Source of the DNA: Flavobacterium sp. | GTDB taxonomy: Bacteria > Bacteroidota > Bacteroidia > Flavobacteriales > Flavobacteriaceae | Assembly (NCBI RefSeq): GCF_024642105.1 | Contig: NZ_JAHEBT010000055.1 | Coordinates: 1-64,000 of the forward strand | DNA length: 64,000 nt | Direction: 5' to 3' | Shown here: piece after piece, positions 47,238 to 55,863 of the stretch | Numbering within the stretch: the stretch's first letter is position 1 | How the letters are laid out: the number at the start of each line of letters is the position of its first letter | Program-made: the position numbers and the translations under genes | The notes under the pieces: model-generated | Seen by the model: only the letters and a program-made list of their open reading frames with translations | What the model was told of the DNA's origin: nothing | Databases searched by the model: none

Positions 47238-47317
47238 CGTTCTCCCTCTTGAAATCGAAGATTCAACGATTCCAAAAACACAATAAAAACCAGATTTATA
47301 GGGGTTAGGGGTGTGTG
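47238..47317 (-). repeat. Long-loop composite hairpin element, inverted orientation
   Basis: ACGTTCTCCCTCTTGAAATC ... CCAGATTTATAGGGGTTAGG. It is slightly diverged from the other long-loop copies (TTCTCCC for TTCCCC, ACACAATAAAAACCAGA in the insert). Confidence 0.85.
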
Positions 47318-47498
47318 AAAAATTACGAGGTACGATTTAGGATATACGAATTTCATAAATGTACCAATTTGAAAATGTAGCAATTCATGTAAATAGCATT
47401 ATAATTATAAGAACACAGATTGAAGAAATTAAAGAAATAATTTACGATATGGGAATGTACCAATTTGAAAATTTAGCAATTCTTGTAAGTAGTACTAT

Positions 47499-47532
47499 AC
47501 GTTCCCCTCTTGAGAGGGGTTAGGGGTGTGTT
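47499..47532 (-). repeat. Short-loop composite hairpin element, inverted orientation
   Basis: TACGTTCCCCTCTTGAGAGG followed by GGTTAGGGGTGTGTT, preceded by the AATTCTTGTAAGTAGTACTA version of the common block. Confidence 0.88.
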
Positions 47533-47626
47533 AACAATTTACGATTTAAGATATTAGCTTCGCTCCGTTCGGCTTCGCCTCGGGTCGATTTACGATTTAC
47601 AAAAAGTTTAAACCAATACAACTAAA

Positions 47627-47792
47627 GATTGCTTCACTGCGTTCGCAATGGCAGACCATTAACAACGAATTTTAAACAAAAAAACAATAGATATTGCTTC
47701 ACTGCGTTCGCAATGACAGACGACCAACAACAATAAAATAATAAATCTGCGAATCATTAGTGAGTTATAGATTGCCTCACTGCGTTCGCAAT
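47627..47792 (+). repeat. REP-like repeats, copies 7-9, upstream of wzz
   Basis: Copies at 47627-47654, 47691-47719 and 47770-47792 (the last ends GCAATAACTAG and is truncated) all point toward wzz. A GTGCCTTAGCGTCCCTGCCT-type stretch and a CCTGC...GCAGG hairpin fill the rest up to the start codon. Confidence 0.85.
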
Positions 47793-47856
47793 AACTAGCC
47801 TTAGTGCCTTAGCGTCCCTGCCTGCGGCAAGCAGGTTCGTGGCAAAAAAAAATAAC

Positions 47857-48918
47857 ATGGAAACACAAAACGACGAAATCACCCTTAAAGAACTTATCGA
47901 AAAAGCCAAAGAATGGTATTCTTACCTTTTGTCACAATGGAAGATCATTGTGCTAGCAGGAGTAGTAGGAGCGGCTTTAGGCTTGACCTATTCATTTATT
48001 AAAAAACCTATTTATACCGCATCATTGACCTATGCTTTGGAAGATGGTAAATCTAGTGGCGGCTTGGGTAGTGCTTTAGGTTTGGCTAGTTCTTTAGGAT
48101 TTGATCTTGGAGGAACTACAGGTGGTGCCTTTTCAGGAGCTAATTTAATGGAGTTGTTTAAGTCTAGAGTAATGGTAGAACAAACGCTGTTAGCTCCAGT
48201 GATGAAAGGGAAGGCTACGATTTCATTAGCTGAACTCTACATCCAAAATAAAAAATGGCGCGAGAAATGGCAAGAAAAATCCCAATTGAAGTCATTGCAA
48301 TTTGCTCCCAATGCCAATCGAAGTCAATTTAACCGTGTGCAGGATAGTATCTTTGGCATCATCTACAATGATTTGTCTAAAAATAATTTAACTGTAGAGC
48401 AAAAAGACAAAAAAGTGGCTATTGGAACCATCACAATGACAGGAACTGATGAATACTTTGCCCAACAATTTACTTTGGCATTGACCAAAACAGTAATTGA
48501 TTTTTACATCGAAACCAAAAGTAAACGCGCCAAAGAAAATATGGATATCCTAGTTAGACAAACTGACTCTGTGCGTGCTGAATTGAATGGTGCGATTACC
48601 GGAGTAGCTGTTGCGAATGACAATACGTTTGGTTTAAATCCTGCTTTAAATGTAAAACGAGTGCCATCCGCTCGAAGACAGGTGGATGTGCAAGCCAATA
48701 CTGCGATTTTAACGGAATTAGTGAAACAAACGGAACTGGCTAAAGTAACACTACGCAAGGAAACCCCTTTAATTCAGGTAATTGACCAACCCATTTTGCC
48801 GTTGCCTAAAGAACGTTTTGGGAAAGCGAAAGGAATTGTGTTTGGTGGAATACTTGCAGGATTTTTAGCGGTTTTAGGTTTAGTATTCAAAAAGATTTTT
48901 CAACAGATTAACAATTAA
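47857..48918 (+). CDS. Wzz/chain-length-determinant family protein (polysaccharide co-polymerase)
   Basis: Polysaccharide co-polymerases of the inner membrane set the chain length of Wzy-made polymers. The 353-residue product has an N-terminal transmembrane segment at about 29-48 (KIIVLAGVVGAALGLTYSFI), a periplasmic domain with a Gly/Ser-rich stretch (about 60-95), coiled-coil helices, and a second transmembrane segment near the end (IVFGGILAGFLAVLGLVFKK). The Pro-rich VIDQPILPLPKERFGKAKG before the second segment is typical. There is no tyrosine-kinase domain, so it is the kinase-less type. I use the ATG at 47857; a GTG at 47839 would translate repeat sequence. Confidence 0.9.
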   Translation: METQNDEITLKELIEKAKEWYSYLLSQWKIIVLAGVVGAALGLTYSFIKKPIYTASLTYALEDGKSSGGLGSALGLASSLGFDLGGTTGGAFSGANLMELFKSRVMVEQTLLAPVMKGKATISLAELYIQNKKWREKWQEKSQLKSLQFAPNANRSQFNRVQDSIFGIIYNDLSKNNLTVEQKDKKVAIGTITMTGTDEYFAQQFTLALTKTVIDFYIETKSKRAKENMDILVRQTDSVRAELNGAITGVAVANDNTFGLNPALNVKRVPSARRQVDVQANTAILTELVKQTELAKVTLRKETPLIQVIDQPILPLPKERFGKAKGIVFGGILAGFLAVLGLVFKKIFQQINN

Positions 48919-48922
48919 TTAT

Positions 48923-49084
48923 ATGTTACCACAATTGTATATTGATCCCGGTAGTGGAAGTTTATTATTACAAGCTTTAATAGCAGGTGCTATTTCAACA
49001 TTGTTATTTTTTAAAAATATTAAAATGGTGGTAATGAATTTTTTTGCTACAGTATTTGCAAAATTTAAAAAGAAAAATGATTAA
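48923..49084 (+). CDS. Small membrane protein (53 residues) of the polysaccharide operon
   Basis: A small gene reads MLPQLYIDPGSGSLLLQALI and on through AGAISTLLFFKNIKMVV to a basic end (FAKFKKKND). It starts 4 bases after the wzz stop, and its last 8 bases overlap the start of the next gene. The YIDPGSGS motif followed by one hydrophobic segment and a basic tail recalls small membrane proteins I associate with polysaccharide loci carrying methyltransferase and sulfatase-fold genes. It probably spans the inner membrane once. No function is known to me; it may anchor the methyltransferase that follows. Confidence 0.75.
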   Translation: MLPQLYIDPGSGSLLLQALIAGAISTLLFFKNIKMVVMNFFATVFAKFKKKND

Positions 49085-50423
49085 AGAAGGAAGTTCTTTT
49101 AGAGATCCTGATTCTAGTTTATCATTTGATAGTTCTTACTATTACAGACACATTAGTCTTAATTATGAGAAACATTACATTCATTTTATTGAGTCAGGAT
49201 TAAAAGACAGATTACTTCAGGAAGGGTTTATTTTGCCTTTTGTTGAGATAATTGATGACTCTCCTGAAGGAGGTATTTCTTCTCGAGTTTTACGAACCGA
49301 TATTCTTCCTTTTGTTTCCTATCCCTATGAATGGTCTTTTAGCCAATTCAAAGAGGCTGCTATATTGACCTTAAAAATCAATCAACTCGCTTTAGAATAT
49401 GGCATGATTTTGAAAGATGCTTCCATGTTTAATGTGCAATTTATAGGTTGTAAACCTATTTTTATTGATTTGGCTTCTTTTGAAATTTATGAGCAGGATA
49501 CGCCTTGGAAAGCCTATTACCAATTTTGTAAACATTTTTATGGGCCTTTGTTCCTAGCGGCTAAAAAGAATTGTATATTACCTAAACTATTACAGTATTT
49601 TATTGATGGAATTCCTTTAAAAGAAGTAGTTTCATTGTGTAATTGGAACGATTTTTTAGATTCAGGTGCTTTTTTACATTTATACTTACACGCTAAAAGA
49701 GAAGGAAAAATAACGAATCATTCTAAAGAAAAGAAAGTAGCTCAAAAACAATTAAGCAATATTATTACTCATCTAGCCTCTTCTATCGAAAATCTAGTTC
49801 TGAAACAAAAACAAACAGTTTGGGACGATTATAATCAAAATAATAATTATAATATTGAAAGTCAGCAACATAAAGTTAAAATTATTAAAGGGTTTTTAGA
49901 TCAAATTGATGGAAACAAAGCATTGGATATTGGTGCTAATGACGGATTGTACTCTCAATTATTAGCTGATAAAGGTATGTACACTTTGGTAGTAGATATT
50001 GATGAATTAGCTGTTGATAGGGCATTTAAAAGCAAACATAATTTAATTCATCCCTTACAAATGAATTTAGTTAATCCTACACCAGCTATTGGTTGGAATA
50101 ATATTGAACGCAAATCATTTTGGGAGCGTTGTCAGGTAGATGTGATACAAGCTTTAGCTATTGTTCATCATTTAGTCATTACTCACGATATCAGTTTTGA
50201 AGAAATTGCTAAAAAGTTAGCACAACACACCCAATATTTGATTATTGAATTCGTTGATCCGAAAGATTCTCAATCACAAATTTTATTGCAAAATAGACCA
50301 CATCATAAATTAATTTATAATCAAATTAATTTTGAAATTGGTTTTAATAATTATTTTACTCTGATAGACAAAAAAAATATTTTTGGTACGAAAAGAGAAT
50401 TGTTTTGTTATGAAAGAAAATAA
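49077..50423 (+). CDS. SAM-dependent methyltransferase with a kinase-like N-terminal region
   Basis: This 448-residue protein has a class I SAM-binding motif (ALDIGANDG at 282-290, then VVDIDELAVDRA and AIVHHLVI) in its C-terminal half, so it should methylate a small or sugar substrate. The N-terminal half carries LKDASMFNVQF and KPIFIDLASFE. The spacing Asp114-Asn119-Asp131 matches the catalytic-loop Asp, the Asn five residues on and the metal-binding Asp of kinase-fold proteins. The kinase-like reading is inference. The ATG at 49077 overlaps the small membrane protein gene by 8 bases, and the stop overlaps the next start by 14, so all three are translated together. Confidence 0.8.
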   Translation: MIKEGSSFRDPDSSLSFDSSYYYRHISLNYEKHYIHFIESGLKDRLLQEGFILPFVEIIDDSPEGGISSRVLRTDILPFVSYPYEWSFSQFKEAAILTLKINQLALEYGMILKDASMFNVQFIGCKPIFIDLASFEIYEQDTPWKAYYQFCKHFYGPLFLAAKKNCILPKLLQYFIDGIPLKEVVSLCNWNDFLDSGAFLHLYLHAKREGKITNHSKEKKVAQKQLSNIITHLASSIENLVLKQKQTVWDDYNQNNNYNIESQQHKVKIIKGFLDQIDGNKALDIGANDGLYSQLLADKGMYTLVVDIDELAVDRAFKSKHNLIHPLQMNLVNPTPAIGWNNIERKSFWERCQVDVIQALAIVHHLVITHDISFEEIAKKLAQHTQYLIIEFVDPKDSQSQILLQNRPHHKLIYNQINFEIGFNNYFTLIDKKNIFGTKRELFCYERK

Positions 50424-51963
50424 TTTTTTTAGTAAGTATTTATTCATAGCGCTTGCTTTAAGTACTTATCCAGTTACTATTCTATATACATCAAATTTTC
50501 AGAATACAAATTTGTTTATGTATATAATACCTCTAGGTATAGTATATTTATTCACTACAATTGTTTACTCTATATTTTATTTGTTAAGAAATAAATTAGG
50601 TTTAATAAATTATCCTTTTGCTTCGATTATTGTATCAATTTTCTTTTTCACTTATGGCATTTATTATTCATTTTTATCAAGTCAGACTAATTTTTTAGGT
50701 CTTTTAAGTAGTCACAGATTTCTCCTGCCAATAATAGTAATTATAATTATTGGATTAACGTATCTGTTAAATAAAATTAATAAAACATCTGTTAAATATA
50801 ATTTTTTATTGATTTTTCTTATAACACTAAATTTGACCCCATTTATTAATCTAGTTGATAAAATATTTATAGATTATAAAAACCTACATAATAATGTAAC
50901 TGCAGTAAATAATTATTCTTTTAAAGATGCGCCAAATATTTACTTCATAATCTTAGATGGGTATGGTTCAGAAAACTCAATTAAATCATTTTTAAAATAC
51001 GATAATTCTCAATTTTATAATCAACTAAAAGAAATAGGTTTTAGAGTCCAAGATAATGCAGTTTCAAATTATAATAGAACTTCTTTTTCATTGTCCAGTA
51101 CGCTCAATTTAAATTATATAAATAGAATAATCAAAAGTGATATATATTATAAAGATTTAGAAAGATACATTTCACATAATAAAGTTGCAAAAATATTGAA
51201 GTCCTATGGCTATTCATATTACTTTTTTGATTCAGGTTTTGGATTAAAAAAAACAGAAAAAAATGAATTCTTAATTAACACAAAAGAAAATTATTATACA
51301 GATTTATTTTTTTCATCATCAGATAATGACTTGCTAAACGTCTTTTTAAATAATTCAGCTTTTAAAATTTTTAAAAATCCATTTTTTTCAGATTTTATTA
51401 TTTCAAATTATGCTTATAAAGTATTAAATGTTTATAAAAAATTACCTTCCATTGCTAAAAACAATAAGAAAAAATTTGTTTTTGCACATGTAATCTCACC
51501 TCACCCACCATTTCTTTTTAACAAATCTGGAAAAATAGGGATGTATGGAATAGATAATGAAAATGAAGGTGTAGGCTGGAATGAAAAGTTATATATTGAG
51601 CAATTAAAATATATCAATTTTAAAACTATAATTTTGTTAAATAAAATTATTAAAAATGATAAGAAGAATAAGATAATATTAATTCAAGGAGATCACGGTT
51701 CTAGATGTAAAATAAATAATAAAAAATTTTTAAATAAAGAAAATTGGGTAAATGAACAATTTCATATACTTAATGCTATTTATATTTCAAAAAATGATAA
51801 TTCTAAACGTAAAATATATGAGAATTGGAATTATTCTTCTGTCAATACTTTTAGGATAATTTTTAATGAATATTTTAAATCAAATTATTCAAATTTGAAA
51901 GATGTTAAATACTATTCAGATTTACATGAACCATATAACTTTATTCAAATTAAAAAAAAATAA
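50410..51963 (+). CDS. Membrane sulfatase/phosphatase-fold protein (alkaline phosphatase superfamily)
   Basis: The 517-residue protein begins with about five transmembrane segments (residues ~10-155), followed by an extracytoplasmic sulfatase-like domain. The metal and nucleophile motifs are visible: Asp183 in NIYFIILDGYG, Thr224 in NYNRTSFSLSSTLN, and Asp428-His429 in IQGDHGSR, with FAHVISPHPPF between. The layout is that of enzymes which transfer phosphoglycerol, phosphoethanolamine or similar groups to surface glycans, and of membrane sulfatases. The substrate is not clear. It overlaps the methyltransferase gene by 14 bases. The coding sequence is very A/T-rich. Confidence 0.82.
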   Translation: MKENNFFSKYLFIALALSTYPVTILYTSNFQNTNLFMYIIPLGIVYLFTTIVYSIFYLLRNKLGLINYPFASIIVSIFFFTYGIYYSFLSSQTNFLGLLSSHRFLLPIIVIIIIGLTYLLNKINKTSVKYNFLLIFLITLNLTPFINLVDKIFIDYKNLHNNVTAVNNYSFKDAPNIYFIILDGYGSENSIKSFLKYDNSQFYNQLKEIGFRVQDNAVSNYNRTSFSLSSTLNLNYINRIIKSDIYYKDLERYISHNKVAKILKSYGYSYYFFDSGFGLKKTEKNEFLINTKENYYTDLFFSSSDNDLLNVFLNNSAFKIFKNPFFSDFIISNYAYKVLNVYKKLPSIAKNNKKKFVFAHVISPHPPFLFNKSGKIGMYGIDNENEGVGWNEKLYIEQLKYINFKTIILLNKIIKNDKKNKIILIQGDHGSRCKINNKKFLNKENWVNEQFHILNAIYISKNDNSKRKIYENWNYSSVNTFRIIFNEYFKSNYSNLKDVKYYSDLHEPYNFIQIKKK

Positions 51964-51983
51964 TTTTTATCTAAATTATAAAT

Positions 51984-53504
51984 ATGTTTAAAAATACTAT
52001 TGTCACATCCTTATTTTTAATATTAAGTAGTTTTTTTGGGTTTATTGCACAGTTGTTATATGCTAATTTTTTTGGGACAAGTTTAGAAATAGATGTTTAT
52101 TTTAAAATACTTTCTATTCCATCAATTGTATCTGGAATGTTACCGGTTTTATTTACATTTGTTTTATTTCCGATTTTTGCTAAAATCGAAAAAGATATTA
52201 TGTACTTAAAAAGTTTTATAAATAATGTGTATAATTTTGTTTTTTTTTCTGCATTGATATTTTCATGTATTGGATTTTTAATAGTATTATTAAGGATATT
52301 ATATTTTGGAGATTTTCAATATTTAGATTATATTTTTATTGTAGAAATTTCTTTTCTAGTTTGGTTTGGCGCGGGATTTTTTATGATATCTAACTTTTTA
52401 TTAGCTTTGTTAAACTTCGAAAAACAATTTTTTAAAGTTGCTTTGATAGCTATATTGCCTCCTATTGTGATAATTTTATGTGTTTTATTATTTCACAATT
52501 ATTTAGGTGTAATTAGTATTGCATTAGGTGGATTTATTGCAAATGTTATTCAGTTTATTTTTATTTATTTGAATATAAATAAAAAATATACATTAACATT
52601 ATTTAAGTTTTATAAAAATAGCCAAGATAATTTTGTTTTAGCAAAAGTAGTATTGGTAATTTTTTCTTTATTACCATACACATTAATATCTGCAATAAGT
52701 TATTATTTTGCTTCTTTTCTTAATGTAGGGAGTATTTCAATTTTAGGTTATTCTCAAAGTTTTGCGGGATTTTTATCTGTTGCTACCGGAATGGGTATAG
52801 CTATAGTCTCATTTCCAGATTCTGCTAAAGATTTAGCTATTAATAATCTTGGTTCAGCAATAAGTAAATTTGAAACTTCTTTAAAATTCGTTTTGTTGTT
52901 TTCAATTATAATTGCATCTGCTTTTATTTCATTTAGGTATAAGATATTGCATTTTTTTTATGGTAGTGATTCTTTTCCATCTAAGTCAATTGATGTCTTT
53001 GCTTCAGTAATTCCATTTTATTTAATCTCGGCTATTTTTACTGCAGGTTTAAATTTAATTAGAACTTTCTTTTTTTCGCAAAACAGATATAAGATAATGG
53101 CTGTTTTTGGGATATTAATACCTATATTTTTTATTGTATTGACATATATTTTAATTTTTAAATTTTCTATTTATGGTATTGCTTTAGCAAATTTAATAGC
53201 TTTATTGATTTTATTTTTTTGCATGATTTTTTTGTTAAAAACTAAAGATGATAAATATTTATGGTATAGGATTCTTATTTTTATTTTTACAAATTCAATA
53301 ATTGCTTTTATATCAGGTTATTTTTCAAATAAAATAGGGGATGTTCTTAATAATAAATTGAATGATTTTACTTGTCTTATTCTATGTTTAATGATTTTTA
53401 CTGTTTTTTATTTTATCGTAAGTCGTTATCTTTTTAAACTTTCTGAAATTCTCAAATTAGAAAAAATTGTTATTATTCAATTAAACAAAATATTTAATTA
53501 TTGA
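51984..53504 (+). CDS. Polysaccharide flippase (Wzx/MurJ-like, MATE-fold)
   Basis: The 506-residue product is almost entirely hydrophobic, with about 13-14 transmembrane segments. The opening SLFLILSSFFGFIAQLLYAN and DVYFKILSIPSIVSGMLPVL resemble the MviN/MurJ branch of the MOP exporter superfamily. Its role would be to flip the lipid-linked repeat unit across the inner membrane. It starts 20 bases after the sulfatase-fold gene and ends one base before the polymerase gene. MurJ itself is less likely, because the gene is inside the polysaccharide operon and its sequence is A/T-rich. Confidence 0.85.
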   Translation: MFKNTIVTSLFLILSSFFGFIAQLLYANFFGTSLEIDVYFKILSIPSIVSGMLPVLFTFVLFPIFAKIEKDIMYLKSFINNVYNFVFFSALIFSCIGFLIVLLRILYFGDFQYLDYIFIVEISFLVWFGAGFFMISNFLLALLNFEKQFFKVALIAILPPIVIILCVLLFHNYLGVISIALGGFIANVIQFIFIYLNINKKYTLTLFKFYKNSQDNFVLAKVVLVIFSLLPYTLISAISYYFASFLNVGSISILGYSQSFAGFLSVATGMGIAIVSFPDSAKDLAINNLGSAISKFETSLKFVLLFSIIIASAFISFRYKILHFFYGSDSFPSKSIDVFASVIPFYLISAIFTAGLNLIRTFFFSQNRYKIMAVFGILIPIFFIVLTYILIFKFSIYGIALANLIALLILFFCMIFLLKTKDDKYLWYRILIFIFTNSIIAFISGYFSNKIGDVLNNKLNDFTCLILCLMIFTVFYFIVSRYLFKLSEILKLEKIVIIQLNKIFNY

Positions 53505-53505
53505 A

Positions 53506-54822
53506 ATGATATTACCAGCAGTCTTAATATCTATACTCTCTATTTTTGTTTTTTATTGTATTATTAAAATGATAAAAAGAGGCCATGATTTACATGCTAT
53601 GGCATTTTTTGTATTATATGTGTATACAATTTTTGCACAAATAGGGTATTCATATTTTCCAGACTTGTCTAAATTGATAGGTGCATATTTTGGTGAAGAA
53701 TTGTTTTATTATTATTGGTTATTTATTTTTTTGTCTTTTGTTGTAACTTTTATAATTTATTGTTTTACAAACCCTTTGAATTACGATAAAATAGTATATA
53801 AAATAAAGCCTTCTGTTAATAGAAATAAAAGAATATTGTTTTACTTAATTACCATTGTTTTATATATAATTTTAAATATATTTTTTATAAACAATAGATC
53901 TATGTTTGGATGGGGTGGAGGAATGCCAATGGGGACTGTTTGGTTTGTTCTAGGTTTTAGGATTTTTACAATTTGTACATTCTTATTATATACTTTATTT
54001 AGAAATACAATTAATACTTTCAATTTAAGGGTTTTTTCTTTTTTTTTATTTTTGATGTGTTTTGTTTTTTTTCTTAGTGTAGCAATTGCTGCTGGAACAC
54101 GAAGCGATATATTATATTTTTTTATTGCGGTTTCTATATTTGAATGTTTTCCTGTAATTAATACAATTAGGAATAATAAAAAAAAAATATTAAGTATTGT
54201 TTTTGTTGGATTTTTTGTGATACAATTTTTGATGACTCTATTAAGTTTAAGAACTCAATCTTCAACTACTTCATTCTCATCTTTTTTAAATACAGAAACG
54301 GAGAGTGTTTCCACTAGTGAAGAATTAGCATCAACTAAATTATTATTCCAAGATTATTATGCCCCCTCACATACATTGTTTATATCTATGCAATATGGAG
54401 TAATTGATCCTTTGGATACTTTTTTATCTAATATTTCAAATTCATTTATACTAATTAAGTATCCTTTTTTAACAAATACAATAGTTTCAAAAATTGGTTA
54501 TAATTTCGAAAGGGCTGAAGGGTGGTCATACCATTTATTTGTTGAGGGCTATAATGCATTTGGTTGGCTTGGAATAATTTATAATGGCATATTTTGGAAT
54601 TTAGGTTTGGCCTTTTGGTGTTTATTGGCAAGATCTAATAATAATTATCATAACAAAATTATTATTTCCATATTATTTTTCTTGATTGTAAATACAATGA
54701 GAAGTCAAACCTGCGCTTTTATTCAGTCATTTTGGATGATTTTATTACCGTCTTTGTTTCTTTTATTATTGTCTTCTAATTCTAGTATTGTTTTTGTTAA
54801 ATCAACAAATAAAACAACTTAA
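53506..54822 (+). CDS. O-antigen/oligosaccharide repeat-unit polymerase (Wzy-like)
   Basis: Wzy polymerises lipid-linked repeat units in the periplasm. The 438-residue product has about 11-12 transmembrane segments and a large extracytoplasmic loop (about 250-340, with FSSFLNTETESVSTSEELAS, YYAPSHTLFISMQYGVIDPL and YNFERAEGWSYHLFVEGYNA). The conserved arginine region AAGTRSDILYFF fits Wzy proteins. Wzy sequences are too variable to identify by homology; the assignment rests on topology and on its place directly after the flippase. Confidence 0.82.
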   Translation: MILPAVLISILSIFVFYCIIKMIKRGHDLHAMAFFVLYVYTIFAQIGYSYFPDLSKLIGAYFGEELFYYYWLFIFLSFVVTFIIYCFTNPLNYDKIVYKIKPSVNRNKRILFYLITIVLYIILNIFFINNRSMFGWGGGMPMGTVWFVLGFRIFTICTFLLYTLFRNTINTFNLRVFSFFLFLMCFVFFLSVAIAAGTRSDILYFFIAVSIFECFPVINTIRNNKKKILSIVFVGFFVIQFLMTLLSLRTQSSTTSFSSFLNTETESVSTSEELASTKLLFQDYYAPSHTLFISMQYGVIDPLDTFLSNISNSFILIKYPFLTNTIVSKIGYNFERAEGWSYHLFVEGYNAFGWLGIIYNGIFWNLGLAFWCLLARSNNNYHNKIIISILFFLIVNTMRSQTCAFIQSFWMILLPSLFLLLLSSNSSIVFVKSTNKTT

Positions 54823-54834
54823 AGATATTTAATT

Positions 54835-55863
54835 ATGACTAAAATATTATTTATAGGTCCAATTAATTATAGTAAAAGAGCCTATTCAGGAGCTCCTGCT
54901 AAAAATCAACACTTATTAAGTTTTTTGAATTCTAAATATGAAGATGTAAAATTTATTGATACAATTAATTTTAGAAAAGAACCATTTACTTTATTTAAAA
55001 TTTTTTTTCAAATTGTTTTTTTTCAAAACAGAAAAATTATTTTTTCTACAAGTGCTGGAAGTACTTATGTTTTTGTGAAATTTCTTTTTAAATTTAAAAT
55101 TAAAAGAAATTTAATATTTTGGGTTATTGGAGGAGATTTAGGAAAACATCTTTTAAATAGAGTATATGATCCTAAATATTTCACTTATTTTCAATCTATA
55201 ATAGTTGAAGGAGATAGTATTAAACTTGATTTAGAAAGATGTGGTTTAAATAATGTATTCGTTATTCCTAATTTTAAAAAAATATTCGATTTACCTTCAA
55301 AAAAAACGGATACAAATTATCTGAAATTTGTTTTTATTTCACGAATAATGCCTGAAAAAGGAGCTGATTTAATTTTAGAATGTGCTAAACGTTTAAATCA
55401 AATGGGTATTAGTTTTACAATTGATTTTTTCGGACAAATAGATAATAATTATGAAAACTCTTTTTTTAATAAGTTGAAAAATTTAAACAATGTGAATTAT
55501 AAAGGATTTTTAGATTTAAGTTGTTTTGAAAATTATAAAGAATTAACAAAATATGATGTTATGCTTTTTCCTACATATTTTAAAGGAGAGGGTTTTCCAG
55601 GCATATTAATTGATGCTTTTATTGCTGGCTTACCTATAATTTCATCGAATTGGAATATTAATCCTGAAATTGTTGAAAATAATTATACAGGCTTACTAAT
55701 TGAATCAGAGAATCCAGATGCTCTTATGAATGCAATGCTGTTGTTTGTTAATAAAGAGGTTAATATAATCAATATGTCTAAAAATTGTCAAAAAAGAGCA
55801 ATGGATTTTAAAATTGAAAACGTTTTGAATAATGATATACTAATTCAAATAGGTTTAAAATGA
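54835..55863 (+). CDS. Glycosyltransferase, GT4 family
   Basis: The 342-residue protein has the two-Rossmann GT-B fold. The C-terminal donor-binding half shows VFISRIMPEKGADLILECAK, then FPTYFKGEGFPGILIDAFIA with the acidic E-x7-type motif (GEGFPGILIDA), and EIVENNYTGLLIESENPDAL. WVIGGDLGKHLLN in the N-terminal half matches the family. It adds one sugar to the repeat unit; donor and linkage are unknown. It follows the polymerase after 12 bases and overlaps the next gene by ATGA. Confidence 0.88.
   Translation: MTKILFIGPINYSKRAYSGAPAKNQHLLSFLNSKYEDVKFIDTINFRKEPFTLFKIFFQIVFFQNRKIIFSTSAGSTYVFVKFLFKFKIKRNLIFWVIGGDLGKHLLNRVYDPKYFTYFQSIIVEGDSIKLDLERCGLNNVFVIPNFKKIFDLPSKKTDTNYLKFVFISRIMPEKGADLILECAKRLNQMGISFTIDFFGQIDNNYENSFFNKLKNLNNVNYKGFLDLSCFENYKELTKYDVMLFPTYFKGEGFPGILIDAFIAGLPIISSNWNINPEIVENNYTGLLIESENPDALMNAMLLFVNKEVNIINMSKNCQKRAMDFKIENVLNNDILIQIGLK

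Larger units (their letters stand above)
47199..47856. other. 658-base repeat-filled gap before wzz
   Basis: In order: a long-loop composite hairpin (47238-47317), TACGANN-like units (about 47325-47352), a GAACACAGATTGAAGAAATT block shared with about 39814, a short-loop composite hairpin (47499-47532), the GCTTCGCTCCGTTCGGCTTC block (about 47555) and three REP-like copies (47627, 47691 and 47770). A CCTGC-CTGCGGCAA-GCAGG hairpin lies at about 47820-47838, just before the gene. No ORF is credible. Confidence 0.85.

Noticed and set aside
47839..47856. GTG start for wzz
   Set aside because: It lies in repeat-derived sequence and adds six residues with no family support.
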